A stretch of 25,272 bases of DNA from Flavobacteriaceae bacterium (GCA_947377425.1 CANCFZ010000009.1:1-25272), one strand, 5' to 3'. Counted from the stretch's first letter, positions 6,750 to 15,607 are shown. Notes: a model not told the origin generated them from the letters alone. Program-made: numbers and translations.

Positions 6750-8024
6750 ATGAGTAAATATGTAACAGCAGAAGAAGCTGTAAAAGTTGTAAAATCTGGT
6801 GATAGAGTTTATCTTCAAGCCGCTGCCGCTGCACCAACAATATTATCAAACGCATTAACCGAAAGAGCATCTGAATTAAGAGATGTAGAAGTATGTCACT
6901 TGCATGTTGAAGGTGAAGCTCGATATGCAAATCCAGCATTAGCAGACAGTTTTCATGTAAATTCATTTTTTATCGGAGCCAATGTGCGCCACACTTTAAA
7001 AGCAGGTAATGGTTCGTATACGCCAGTTTTTCTAAGCGAATTGCCGCATTTATTTCGTAAAAATGTATTGCCACTTGATGTAGCATTCATTCATGTTTCA
7101 CCGCCAGACCGACATGGATATTGTTCACTTGGAGTTTCAGTTGAAGCTACAGTTGCAGCTATTGAAAACGCAAAAATTGTAATCGCACAAGTAAATCCAC
7201 AAATGCCAAGAACTTTTGGTGATGGAATTTTACACGTTTCTGAAATTGATTATTTGGTAGCTGTTGATGTTCCAATTTATGGTCACGAACCTGAACCATT
7301 TACATTTGAAGAGGAGAAAATTGGTGGTTACATAGCTTCACTAATTGAAGACGAAAGTACACTTCAAATGGGAATTGGTTCTATTCCGAATGCAGCGTTG
7401 AGTAAATTAATTAATCACAAAAATTTAGGATTGCATACTGAAATGTTTTCGGACGGTGTTATTGATTTAATTGAAAAAGATATTATCAATTGCAATTATA
7501 AAGGCACATTACGTGGAAGAGTTTTGGCAACTTTTTTAATGGGTTCCAAACGATTGTATGATTTTGTAAACGACAATCCGTTTATCGAAATGAAAGAATC
7601 ATCAATGGTAAACGACACGGCTCGAATTCGTAAAAATCCTAAAATGGTGGCAATAAATTCAGCTATTGAGGTCGATTTAACTGGTCAAGCTTGTGCCGAT
7701 TCTATTGGTCCGCAAATGTATTCAGGTGTTGGAGGTCAGATGGATTTTATTCGTGGCGCATCCTTAAGTCCAGGCGGAAAAGCCATAATTGCTTTACCAT
7801 CAATTACCAAAAAAGGAGTAAGTAGAATTGTTCCGTTTTTGAAACAAGGAGCTGGAGTTGTAACCACTAGAGCTCACATTCATTATGTAATTACAGAAAA
7901 TGGTATTGCAGATTTATACGGAAAAACGCTTAGACAAAGAGCAACCGAATTAGTTCGAATTGCGCATCCTAATCATCAAGAAGCAATAGAAAGAGAATAC
8001 TACGATTTGTTTAATAAAATGTAG
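6750..8024 (+). CDS. Acetyl-CoA hydrolase/CoA-transferase family protein
   Basis: This 424-residue cytosolic enzyme belongs to the class I CoA-transferase family that includes acetyl-CoA hydrolases, succinyl-CoA:acetate CoA-transferases and 4-hydroxybutyrate CoA-transferases. Visible features are the N-terminal AVKVVKSGDRVYLQ domain start, the HVSPPDRHGYCSLGVSVEAT segment near 115-134, the probable catalytic Glu231 in LGLHTEMFSDGV, and the GVGGQMDFIRGA CoA-site loop at 326-337. TTRAHIHYVITENGIADLYGKT and RIAHPNHQEAI close the second domain. Length and motifs are intact. The acyl donor and acceptor cannot be told from sequence alone; acetate-linked CoA transfer or 4-hydroxybutyrate CoA-transferase are both possible. 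It is transcribed alone, divergently from map. Confidence 0.9.
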   Translation: MSKYVTAEEAVKVVKSGDRVYLQAAAAAPTILSNALTERASELRDVEVCHLHVEGEARYANPALADSFHVNSFFIGANVRHTLKAGNGSYTPVFLSELPHLFRKNVLPLDVAFIHVSPPDRHGYCSLGVSVEATVAAIENAKIVIAQVNPQMPRTFGDGILHVSEIDYLVAVDVPIYGHEPEPFTFEEEKIGGYIASLIEDESTLQMGIGSIPNAALSKLINHKNLGLHTEMFSDGVIDLIEKDIINCNYKGTLRGRVLATFLMGSKRLYDFVNDNPFIEMKESSMVNDTARIRKNPKMVAINSAIEVDLTGQACADSIGPQMYSGVGGQMDFIRGASLSPGGKAIIALPSITKKGVSRIVPFLKQGAGVVTTRAHIHYVITENGIADLYGKTLRQRATELVRIAHPNHQEAIEREYYDLFNKM

Positions 8025-8030
8025 TTTTTT

Positions 8031-8162
8031 AAGGAGCGAACAGCTTGGGAATTTTTGGTTTCCTTGTTCCTGCTATCCATTTCAATCTTTTATTTTTGTT
8101 GCCTTCGAGAACCTCAGGTAACAAAAATAAAAGGATTTTCATTCCTATCAGGGCTAAATAGG
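8031..8162. repeat. Structured intergenic element, probably a dispersed repeat
   Basis: This gap between two convergent genes contains two hairpins. The first pairs GAACA (8038-8042) with TGTTC (8065-8069) and GGAA (8048-8051) with TTCC (8060-8063). The second is long: 8084-8104 pairs with 8116-8137 over about 21 bp with a single bulged base, and its loop contains GAG and CTC that can pair again. On the minus strand the long hairpin is flanked by AGCCCTGATAGGAATG on one side and GAAATGGATAGCAGG on the other, both holding GATAG. From memory these flanks resemble an abundant Flavobacteriaceae intergenic repeat; I could not search for copies. No ORF covers it. Confidence 0.6.
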
Positions 8163-8187
8163 TTTTGTCTTTTACTAAATCAGTAGT

Positions 8188-9705
8188 TTACAATAACGAA
8201 TGTCTAGTCATTACAGCTGGTTTTTCAATTCCCATTAAATCCAAAATAGTAGGAGCAATGTCGCCAAGAACTCCATCATGAATGGTTTTCAAATCTTTAT
8301 CAACTAAAATAATTGGCACAGGATTGGTTGTATGAGCTGTATTTGGTGAACCATCAGGATTAATCATGGTTTCGCAATTTCCATGATCGGCTATAATTAT
8401 TGTGGTGTAATTATTGGCTAAAGCAGCTTCAACAACTTCTTTTACACAAGTATCAACAGCTTCACATGCTTTTATTGCTGCAGCCATAACTCCTGTGTGT
8501 CCAACCATATCGCCATTGGCAAAATTTAAACATACAAAATCAACATCACCTTTATTCAATTCGGGAACTAATGCATCTTTCAATTCAAAAGCACTCATTT
8601 CGGGTTGTAAATCGTAAGTTGCTACTTTTGGTGAATTTCTCAATATTCTACTTTCACCTCTAAATGGTGTTTCTCTTCCGCCAGAAAAGAAAAAAGTTAC
8701 ATGAGGATATTTTTCAGTTTCAGCAATTCTAATTTGAGTTTTTCCTGCCTTTTCTATAATTTCTCCAAGAGTTTCTGTCAAATTATCTTTGTCATAAATC
8801 ACATGAACATTGTTGTAAGTGTCATCATAATTAGTCATGGTGACATAATACAAATTCATTTTGTGCATGTTGAATTCGTGAAAATCTTTTTGTGATAATA
8901 CCTCTGTTAATTCACGACCTCGATCTGTTCGGAAATTAAAGAAAATCACAACATCATCTTCTTCGATTTTGGCTAACGGATTGTTATTTGAATCTACAAT
9001 AACCAATGGTTGAATGAATTCATCGGTAACATTTTCTGAATAGCTTTTTTGGATGCTTTCAAGAACGTTTGTTGTGTGTTCGCCTTCTGAATTTACGATT
9101 AAATCATAAGCTAGTTTCACGCGTTCCCAACGTTTATCTCTATCCATTGCATAATATCGTCCGATAACGGTTGCTAGTTTTGCATTGGAATTTGATAGAT
9201 GATTTTCTAAATCTTGAATGTAACCAGCACCAGATTTTGGATCAACATCACGACCATCAGTAAAAGCATGAACGAAAGTATTTTTCAACCCAAATTTATC
9301 AGCAGCTTCTATTAATGAATATAGGTGAGAAGTATGAGAATGCACACCACCATTGGATAATAATCCTAAAAAATGTACTTTTTTATTATTGTCTTTTGCA
9401 TATTGAAAAGCATCTAAAAGTGGCTTTTCTTGGCTCATGGTATTGTTTTGAACCGCTAGATTTATCTTGGCCAAATCTTGATATACAATTCGCCCTGCAC
9501 CAAGGTTCATGTGGCCGACTTCTGAATTTCCCATTTGACCTTCGGGTAAACCTACGTTCAATCCATCGGTTCGTAGTTGGGCATTTGGATATTTTGTGTA
9601 TAAACTATTTATAAAAGGAATGTTGGCATTATCGATTGCTGAAACTTTTGGATCTGGAGATTTTCCCCAACCGTCAAGAATCATTAAAATTACTTTTTTG
9701 TTCAT
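8188..9705 (-). CDS. gpmI: 2,3-bisphosphoglycerate-independent phosphoglycerate mutase
   Basis: This cytosolic glycolytic enzyme interconverts 3- and 2-phosphoglycerate using two Mn ions and no 2,3-bisphosphoglycerate. I start it at ATG 9703-9705 (505 residues). The frame reaches a GTG at 9735, but a promoter element (9725-9732) lies inside that extension and the family starts at the VILMILDGWG segment. Landmarks are the metal-binding Asp11 in ILDGWG, the phosphorylated Ser61 in GQMGNSEVGHMNLGAGR, FTDGRDVDPKSG, RYYAMDRDKRWER, NFRTDRGRELT, and near the end FANGDMVGHTG and IADHGNCETM. The length is normal for the family. It is monocistronic between a repeat element and the DUF5916 gene. Confidence 0.97.
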   Translation of the reverse strand: MNKKVILMILDGWGKSPDPKVSAIDNANIPFINSLYTKYPNAQLRTDGLNVGLPEGQMGNSEVGHMNLGAGRIVYQDLAKINLAVQNNTMSQEKPLLDAFQYAKDNNKKVHFLGLLSNGGVHSHTSHLYSLIEAADKFGLKNTFVHAFTDGRDVDPKSGAGYIQDLENHLSNSNAKLATVIGRYYAMDRDKRWERVKLAYDLIVNSEGEHTTNVLESIQKSYSENVTDEFIQPLVIVDSNNNPLAKIEEDDVVIFFNFRTDRGRELTEVLSQKDFHEFNMHKMNLYYVTMTNYDDTYNNVHVIYDKDNLTETLGEIIEKAGKTQIRIAETEKYPHVTFFFSGGRETPFRGESRILRNSPKVATYDLQPEMSAFELKDALVPELNKGDVDFVCLNFANGDMVGHTGVMAAAIKACEAVDTCVKEVVEAALANNYTTIIIADHGNCETMINPDGSPNTAHTTNPVPIILVDKDLKTIHDGVLGDIAPTILDLMGIEKPAVMTRHSLL

Positions 9706-9724
9706 GATTGCTTTTTGATTTACA

Positions 9725-9732
9725 CAAAGATA
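9725..9732 (-). promoter_or_regulatory. -7 promoter element of gpmI
   Basis: TATCTTTG on the minus strand ends 19 nt before the chosen ATG and overlaps the longer GTG-started frame, which supports the shorter protein. Confidence 0.55.
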
Positions 9733-9783
9733 CACATTTGCAAAATCTTAAAATGAAAAGTAAAGGCTAAAATTTGACTAAAA

Positions 9784-9799
9784 AAAACGAAAACGTTTT
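9784..9799 (-). terminator. Weak possible terminator after the DUF5916 gene
   Basis: On the minus strand AAAACG, the loop TTTT and CGTTTT form a 6-bp stem followed by more T, 16 nt past the DUF5916 stop. There are only two GC pairs, so it is weak. Confidence 0.35.
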
Positions 9800-9814
9800 A
9801 GTAGAAATCTGATT

Positions 9815-12259
9815 TTAAAGTTGTTGTTTTTTAGGAAACCAATGTTTGACAGCATTGTAATCAATAAAATAACGGATGCTTAATGATAAAACATTATTTA
9901 AGCCTTCGGGATTGAATACTTTTCTAAAATTTTGTCCATAATTCTGACTAAAATCAGCATCTGGATAATAACTAGAGCTGTTTCTATAAAGTACTGAAAT
10001 TTGACTTCCAGGAGCAAACCACCACGAATAGGATAAATCCAAATTCCAAGAATTATAATACCTATCTTGATTTGTTGTATAGGCCAAATTATCTACAAGA
10101 TTTCCGTTATCTTGGAGTGTCATAAATTTATTATTTAAGGCGTAACTCCAATAATGTCTAACTGCTAAGCTGAAATTCATAACATTGTTTACAGAATATT
10201 TCCCTTGTAAGGTATTGCTATAAGTTGTTCTATTTCTTCTTGCAAAAATGGTGTTATCAGAATTGTCAAAAGCAACCCAACCTATATTATTATTTTGATA
10301 ACCATAAGAAAAAGTATAACTAAGTAAGAATTTATCGTTAAATCTGTATCTAGGTGATATAGAAGCGTTGATGTTGTACCTGTCTTTTTGATTAACAACT
10401 GCAAATGATGGATTGAAATCTACTGCAAATTTTCGATTGTAGTTTGTTGACAGATAAAACCATGGATTTAAGTATTCTGGTAGCGTAATGAATTTGACTT
10501 GATTTTCTGATCTTGGTTCATAAAAATCAAATACTTTTATGGGTCTTAAACTAAATCCATACCCATAATAATCATTTTTTTTGGAAACAGTGTTTATATT
10601 CAAACTGAAATCAGCAGATTGAATTCTGCTTGTTTTGTTATCAAATTCGGTATATTCGTTAGTGCTAATATCAAAACTATTGTATCTTTTTGTTGGTTTT
10701 AATATTCTATAACTTTGATGTGAATATAACGAGTAAAAATGCGTTTGATAATTGATTCCTAAATCATTTGGATCCCAATCTCTAGAATAATATTCGCCAC
10801 CCGTAGAATATCTGTATTTACCAGTAGTTTCGGCAAAATTTAGTGAGGTTTCATATCCTTTTTTGTTTTCTAAACTACTAAAATCGTTGATGTAACTGTA
10901 TTTGTAATCTCCAAATAATTTATAAGTGTTTTTCTTAGTATTCAAATTAAAAACTAATGCAGAAACGTTAGCATCGCGAAATTCTCCATTTCTTGTTACA
11001 TTTGTGTTTACAAGTGAAACGGATGAGTTTTTACGAAATCTTTGATCAAGAACAAAAACATTGTAATTGGCAAGCGGTTCTACAAGTTGTTTTCTTTCTT
11101 CTCCTGTTATTGTGTTTCTAATTGAAGCATAAGTTTTGTCTGTAACAGCATTTAAAATACCAATCCCTAATCCACTTTTTGTACGTCCAGAAATTTTTAA
11201 TGCGTTTAGTAAATTTACTGACGTAGGATTTTTTATGTATTCCTCATCAGTTCCTAATTCTGCAGAAGTCGATGGACTTCCTCCAATTCTTCTCGAATAT
11301 AGTAATCCGCCTTTACTAAATAATTCGGTTCCTTCTGTGAAAAAAGGTCTGTTTTCATTGAATTGTTGTTCAAACGGGCCAAGATTAAGTTCTTTTTTGT
11401 CAAAAGCTGTCTGTCCAAAATCAGGAACTAAAATAGCGTCCAAAGTAAAAGCATCATTGATGCCATATTTAATGTCAATTCCGCCTTTAAACTCGCCTTT
11501 TGTTTGGGTTTTGTTACTGTTTAAATAATAAGAAGAATAAGGAATTAAGAAAAGTCGAGTTGGAGTCTCAATATTTTCAATTCCTTCAAGAAGCCCTTGT
11601 TGAGCGGCCTCGTTTTTGATTTTATTATCAATTAAATTCCAAGTATAATCTTGACGATGTCTTTTATCTTCACGATACATGTTTAATCCCCATGTTTGTT
11701 TTTTACTTGAAGAAAAACGTAATGCAGCATAAGGAATTTTCATTTCTATTGTCCATCCATATTTTTTAATTTCAACATGGCTTTCCCAAATTGCATTCCA
11801 TGAGAAATCTTCACCGTTTGTATTTGTGAATAAATCGTCTGCTTGAACTCCAGATGAGCTAACATAGAAACCAAAATATTGTTGCTCATCATTAAAACCA
11901 TTAACTACGACACCAAATAAATCGGCAGTACCTAAATCATCTCTTGCAGTTAATTCTCTAGGTATTTTGCTTGACTCAGGGTCAAATAATGTTGCAGCAA
12001 TATAAATGGCATTGTTGTCATACACAATTTTAACTTCTGTTCTATGGTCTTTAGATTCTGGTTTTCCGTTATCGGGAGTAAGCATCACAAAATCGGTTGC
12101 AATTTCTGCTGTTTTCCAAATTTCCTCATCAAAATTACCATCAATTGTAATTTTTTCATTGCAAAATTTAGTTTTCAAACTCTTTTTTGGAGCTTGTGAA
12201 AATCCAAAAAGGGAGGAGAATAGTAAAACGATACAGAAAAGCGAACTTAATTTTATCAT
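9815..12259 (-). CDS. CBM9-like/DUF5916 outer-membrane protein
   Basis: This large exported protein (814 residues) has a signal peptide (residues 1-22, ending Gly-Phe-Ser-Gln). Residues about 30-210 form a carbohydrate-binding family 9/DOMON-like domain, with KITIDGNFDEEIWKTAE at its start and VKIVYDNNAIYIAATLFDPE following. The remaining 600 residues match DUF5916: LVPDFGQTAFDKKELNLGPFEQQFNENRPFFTEG is the signature, followed by many alternating aromatic/polar strands and an aromatic-terminated C-terminal segment, which suggests an outer-membrane beta-barrel. The ligand is unknown; family members are common in Bacteroidota and sometimes lie near glycan or peptide uptake genes, but none is adjacent here. 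A complete promoter lies just upstream. Confidence 0.88.
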   Translation of the reverse strand: MIKLSSLFCIVLLFSSLFGFSQAPKKSLKTKFCNEKITIDGNFDEEIWKTAEIATDFVMLTPDNGKPESKDHRTEVKIVYDNNAIYIAATLFDPESSKIPRELTARDDLGTADLFGVVVNGFNDEQQYFGFYVSSSGVQADDLFTNTNGEDFSWNAIWESHVEIKKYGWTIEMKIPYAALRFSSSKKQTWGLNMYREDKRHRQDYTWNLIDNKIKNEAAQQGLLEGIENIETPTRLFLIPYSSYYLNSNKTQTKGEFKGGIDIKYGINDAFTLDAILVPDFGQTAFDKKELNLGPFEQQFNENRPFFTEGTELFSKGGLLYSRRIGGSPSTSAELGTDEEYIKNPTSVNLLNALKISGRTKSGLGIGILNAVTDKTYASIRNTITGEERKQLVEPLANYNVFVLDQRFRKNSSVSLVNTNVTRNGEFRDANVSALVFNLNTKKNTYKLFGDYKYSYINDFSSLENKKGYETSLNFAETTGKYRYSTGGEYYSRDWDPNDLGINYQTHFYSLYSHQSYRILKPTKRYNSFDISTNEYTEFDNKTSRIQSADFSLNINTVSKKNDYYGYGFSLRPIKVFDFYEPRSENQVKFITLPEYLNPWFYLSTNYNRKFAVDFNPSFAVVNQKDRYNINASISPRYRFNDKFLLSYTFSYGYQNNNIGWVAFDNSDNTIFARRNRTTYSNTLQGKYSVNNVMNFSLAVRHYWSYALNNKFMTLQDNGNLVDNLAYTTNQDRYYNSWNLDLSYSWWFAPGSQISVLYRNSSSYYPDADFSQNYGQNFRKVFNPEGLNNVLSLSIRYFIDYNAVKHWFPKKQQL

Positions 12260-12278
12260 AAGTTATAGGTTTGTTAGG

Positions 12279-12308
12279 CAAATATAAATCTTTATTATTA
12301 TAACACAA
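12279..12308 (-). promoter_or_regulatory. Promoter of the DUF5916 gene
   Basis: On the minus strand TTG (12306-12308), a 19-nt spacer and TATATTTG (12279-12286) match the Bacteroidota consensus. The -7 element ends 19 nt before the ATG. Confidence 0.75.
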
Positions 12309-12452
12309 TATTTATTGTAATAGTATTCTCACTATAAAAAAAATGAAATGCTAGGATTTTGTTAAAAAATAAGAAAAATCATTCATTTTTATAGTTAAAA
12401 TGTATTATGTCGAAGCAAATATTCACTTAATCGATATTTTGTGTCGTTTTAA

Positions 12453-12484
12453 TTTGACAAAATAAAAGTTGAACTGTATATTTG
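12453..12484 (+). promoter_or_regulatory. Promoter of the YkuD_2 L,D-transpeptidase gene
   Basis: TTTG (12453-12456), a 20-nt spacer and TATATTTG (12477-12484) match the Bacteroidota consensus. The -7 element ends 24 nt before the ATG. Confidence 0.75.
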
Positions 12485-12508
12485 TAACTACAATAACCTA
12501 CTTATTTT

Positions 12509-13210
12509 ATGAATATTAAAACTTTATTGTACGTTACAGTATTTGTTTTTTCGTCTTTTTCCCCAAATCGAACAAAAAACAAACATCCTAAGGTGTATGC
12601 AATGACTTCTTTTTCAAAAAAAGCAACAGTTGTATATAATTCGTTAGATTCAAACCATTTTAAACTTCCAAAATTTGAAAGTTTTATTAAAGCTTTGGAA
12701 GGCTTCTATCTTCTTAAAGAAAAAGGAATAATTCAGAAAAACTATCTTACTATCATTGACTTTAGCTTAAGTTCTAAAGAAAAAAGAATGTGGATAATCG
12801 ATATGAATGAAAATAAAATTATTTTGAATTCCCTTGTTGCGCATGGAAAAAATTCGGGTAATGATTATGCAAATCAATTTTCTAATAAAAATGAATCTAA
12901 TAAAAGTAGTTTAGGTTTTTTTGCGACCGGTGAAGCTTATCAAGGAAAACACGGGTTGTCATTAAAATTGGATGGTTTAGAGAATGGTGTTAACAGCAAT
13001 GCCAGACAAAGAGCTATTGTTATTCATGGAGCCGATTATGTTTCGGAAAATTTTATTAAAACCCACAACAGACTTGGAAAAAGTCAAGGTTGTCCAGCAG
13101 TTCCAGTTGAATTGAGTAAAAAAATCATACAGATTATTAAGGAAAAATCATGTTTATTTATTTATCATCCTTCAAAGAGTAGCATTGAAAGTGCCAAACT
13201 AATGTCTTAA
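12509..13210 (+). CDS. Murein L,D-transpeptidase, YkuD_2 type
   Basis: This 233-residue exported protein has a hydrophobic N-terminus (residues 4-18) that acts as a signal peptide or anchor. The catalytic domain fills residues about 75-220: IDFSLSSKEKRMWIID, HGKNSGNDYANQFSN, a GFFATGEAYQGKHGLSLKLDGLE segment, then His173 in VIHGADYV and the nucleophile Cys195 in RLGKSQGCPAVP. That set is typical of the murein L,D-transpeptidase catalytic domain family, which is expected to act on peptidoglycan in the periplasm. All catalytic residues are intact. Its stop lies inside the 3' end of the convergent L,D-transpeptidase gene. The exact reaction (crosslinking, hydrolysis or protein attachment) is not visible. 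Confidence 0.9.
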   Translation: MNIKTLLYVTVFVFSSFSPNRTKNKHPKVYAMTSFSKKATVVYNSLDSNHFKLPKFESFIKALEGFYLLKEKGIIQKNYLTIIDFSLSSKEKRMWIIDMNENKIILNSLVAHGKNSGNDYANQFSNKNESNKSSLGFFATGEAYQGKHGLSLKLDGLENGVNSNARQRAIVIHGADYVSENFIKTHNRLGKSQGCPAVPVELSKKIIQIIKEKSCLFIYHPSKSSIESAKLMS

Positions 13211-14908
13211 TTTATTAAATAAATCAGCATCAAGACAATAAATATCTTCCCTAAAAGTTAAAACGCCTTTGTTTTCCCATGCAGTCCAATAAAGTTGATG
13301 AATAAGAATATCTTCATTAACTTTGATAACTATAGTTTTCAATTCTGGTTTTGGAAGTTCTTTTTTTTCAATTACAAGATTCGGATTTTTAGCGAGTAGT
13401 TTTGCGTTTTTAGTGTTAATTTCAAGTTGTTTTTTCTTTAGTAATTTTAAATAATAATTGATATCAGTCGTGTCTTTAATTCTTTTAAGTGACCATTTTA
13501 TAGTGTCATTCAAGATATATGCTGCCATTTCAAGAGGTCTTTGTAATCGAACACAACCAGAACTCAAAGAACGAAAAGAAAAAGAAAAAAAATCACGATG
13601 ATTTGTGTCGTGCAAATAAACTGAATATTTGTTTGGAAAATTAATTTTCATTGATCCTAACGAGTTGTTTCTACTCGGATTTTGAACATATTTATACTTG
13701 TTAGCATCTTCTATTTTCCATGTCCACGGATTTACTTCATTGTTTTTGTTATCTAAAATTACCAATCCTTTTTTCTTGAAAACACCTTTGTCTTTTTCAG
13801 CTTCAGGATAAATATCTTCTTTTAGAATAGTTGGAGGAACGGTCCAATTTGGATTTAAATTGATATTAGAAATTTTAGATTGTAAAATTGGTGTTTTGCG
13901 AGTATCTCTTCCAACAACAACACGTTGTGATTGAATTGTGTCACTATCTTTTACACCAACAATGCTGTAATCAGGAATGTTTACCATTAGATAATGATCG
14001 CTAAAGTCATGAGCAAACCAGCGCCAGCGTTCCATGTTAGCAACAACTTGTTCTATTCTTTGGTCTCTTGTGAAATTTAATGCTTCAATTGTACTTCTTC
14101 CAATAACTCCGTCTGATTTTAAGCCATGTCTAGCTTGGAAAATTTTAATTGCTTCTTGCGTTTTTTTAGTGTAAAGTTGACTTAATATAGTGTCTTTCTC
14201 TTTCATATCGCCCCAATACATCAATCGATTTTTTATAAGAGGAAGATATTTGTTTTTCTTATTTGGAACTATTCGCTCTCTTAAGTCAACCAACTCTTTT
14301 AAATTATCTTTAGGGTATTCTTTTAAAATTTTTAAACAAGATTTTAATTTTTTATAAATGATATGGTTAGGTTTACAATCTTCAATAGCTATTTTGAAAT
14401 TATTGTTATCAATACAATCAAATAAAATTTTGTTTACATTAATTCGTTTTTCTTCCAAATCCCAATCTTTATATAATTTCTTTGGATTTAGTTTCCCTTT
14501 ACTAATATGATTAATATAAAGCTGAGTACTTTTTGTAAGTAATAAATCATATTTTACAATCGAGGAATCGGATAATTCTTCAAATTTTTCTTCCAAAGAT
14601 TTAAGTTCAGTATAATTATAATCTCTTGCTTGAAGCCCTTCATTTTCAGCCCTTCCAATTTCATTAATGATAAAATCTCGATAACTTTTATCATTCCAAG
14701 CAGTTTCAAAATTGTATTTTTTATAAAACACTTTGAAATTTTCATCTTTGAAATTATTGATTAAGGTAGAATCAATTTTTATTCCAGAATTGCTAAAAAA
14801 AGAAAAGTCAATAAAAGAAGCATTCGCAGAAGAATTAACAGAAATGTTTCTCTTGCAACTTGAAAAAACGATAAGTAGTAATAGTAAGTAAAGTTTATTC
14901 ATAGGCAT
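13199..14908 (-). CDS. L,D-transpeptidase lipoprotein, YcbB/LdtD type
   Basis: This 569-residue peptidoglycan enzyme has a signal peptide ending Phe-Ser-Ser-Cys18, a likely lipobox; the residues after Cys are Lys-Arg, without an acidic surface-export signal, so a periplasm-facing lipoprotein is likely. The order is an alpha-helical N-terminal region (about 45-235, the scaffold domain of YcbB-like enzymes), a peptidoglycan-binding repeat at about 247-280 (TQEAIKIFQARHGLKSDGVIG), and the YkuD catalytic domain at about 305-475 with His433 in YLHDT and Cys452 in SLSSGCVRLQ. A 90-residue tail follows. The start ATG at 14908 shares one base with the upstream GNAT stop, so translation is coupled; ATG 14902 is an alternative start. 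Confidence 0.93.
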   Translation of the reverse strand: MPMNKLYLLLLLIVFSSCKRNISVNSSANASFIDFSFFSNSGIKIDSTLINNFKDENFKVFYKKYNFETAWNDKSYRDFIINEIGRAENEGLQARDYNYTELKSLEEKFEELSDSSIVKYDLLLTKSTQLYINHISKGKLNPKKLYKDWDLEEKRINVNKILFDCIDNNNFKIAIEDCKPNHIIYKKLKSCLKILKEYPKDNLKELVDLRERIVPNKKNKYLPLIKNRLMYWGDMKEKDTILSQLYTKKTQEAIKIFQARHGLKSDGVIGRSTIEALNFTRDQRIEQVVANMERWRWFAHDFSDHYLMVNIPDYSIVGVKDSDTIQSQRVVVGRDTRKTPILQSKISNINLNPNWTVPPTILKEDIYPEAEKDKGVFKKKGLVILDNKNNEVNPWTWKIEDANKYKYVQNPSRNNSLGSMKINFPNKYSVYLHDTNHRDFFSFSFRSLSSGCVRLQRPLEMAAYILNDTIKWSLKRIKDTTDINYYLKLLKKKQLEINTKNAKLLAKNPNLVIEKKELPKPELKTIVIKVNEDILIHQLYWTAWENKGVLTFREDIYCLDADLFNKLRH

Positions 14909-15348
14909 TAGCCAATTTCTTTTTTCATTAAATAATGGATTCCAATATCGGCAATAGAAAATGGATTTCCAAGTTTGTTATAACCTAAATTTTTATAAAA
15001 TGGAACTGCATTTTCACGAGCATTGAACCAAATTAAAGTTCTATTTTTATTTTTTATATGTTCTTCGCAATGGTTTACTAAATCTTTGCCAAAACCGTTC
15101 TTCTGAAATTCTGGTAAAACTGCCATTCCTCTTATTTGAAATTGATTTTCAATATTAAATATAGCGTTTTTATTTTTAAAAACTGAAACGACTCCAACTA
15201 ACTTTTCGTTAATAAACAACCCAAAATGTTTAGTTGTAGGTAAATTATCACCATCAAATTTACAACTTTCGATAGGTTTTCCAATTCTCAAAACTAGATT
15301 GCGTACTGTAAAAGTATCTGTGGAACTAATATTTTGAATTTTTTTCAT
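14908..15348 (-). CDS. GNAT family N-acetyltransferase
   Basis: This 146-residue cytosolic acetyltransferase covers one GNAT domain: a strand pair with FGLFINEKLVGVVSVF, the acetyl-CoA-binding motif A in IRGMAVLPEFQKNGFGKDLVNHCEEHI (about 73-99, QxxGxG-type loop), then LIWFNARENAVPFYKNLGYNKLG (motif B). The substrate is unknown. It is the first gene of a pair with the L,D-transpeptidase; stop and start overlap as TAATG. This may reflect only genome compaction, but a joint role in wall-precursor or antibiotic modification cannot be excluded. It starts at ATG 15346-15348; no clear -7 element was found upstream. Confidence 0.9.
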   Translation of the reverse strand: MKKIQNISSTDTFTVRNLVLRIGKPIESCKFDGDNLPTTKHFGLFINEKLVGVVSVFKNKNAIFNIENQFQIRGMAVLPEFQKNGFGKDLVNHCEEHIKNKNRTLIWFNARENAVPFYKNLGYNKLGNPFSIADIGIHYLMKKEIG

Positions 15349-15450
15349 AAAATTTTCACTGCAAAGAAACAGATAACAAATTAATAATAAAACTTTTAGA
15401 ACGATTGAATTTTGTAAAACTAATGCTACAGTAAATTTTTTTAAAAAAAA

Positions 15451-15483
15451 TTTGCATCGAAAGAAACTTATGCTTTATATTTG
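15451..15483 (+). promoter_or_regulatory. Promoter of tRNA-Gly
   Basis: TTTG (15451-15454), a 21-nt spacer and TATATTTG (15476-15483) form a full consensus promoter. The tRNA begins 45 nt after the -7 element, so a 5' leader of about 40 nt must be removed. Confidence 0.8.
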
Positions 15484-15527
15484 CACTCACAAAATAAGAC
15501 ATTTTATGTTTGATTTTGTAACAGAAT

Positions 15528-15600
<73 letters not shown>

Positions 15601-15607
15601 CTTTAAT

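Noticed and set aside
6724..6966. Minus-strand 80-residue ORF rich in Leu and His
   Set aside because: It is antisense to the start of the CoA-transferase gene, has low-complexity composition and no family likeness.
9706..9735. Longer gpmI start at GTG 9735
   Set aside because: The extension contains the -7 promoter element and adds ten residues not found in the family.
11136..11528. 130-residue plus-strand ORF
   Set aside because: It lies wholly antisense to the DUF5916 gene and follows that gene's codon pattern as a shadow frame.
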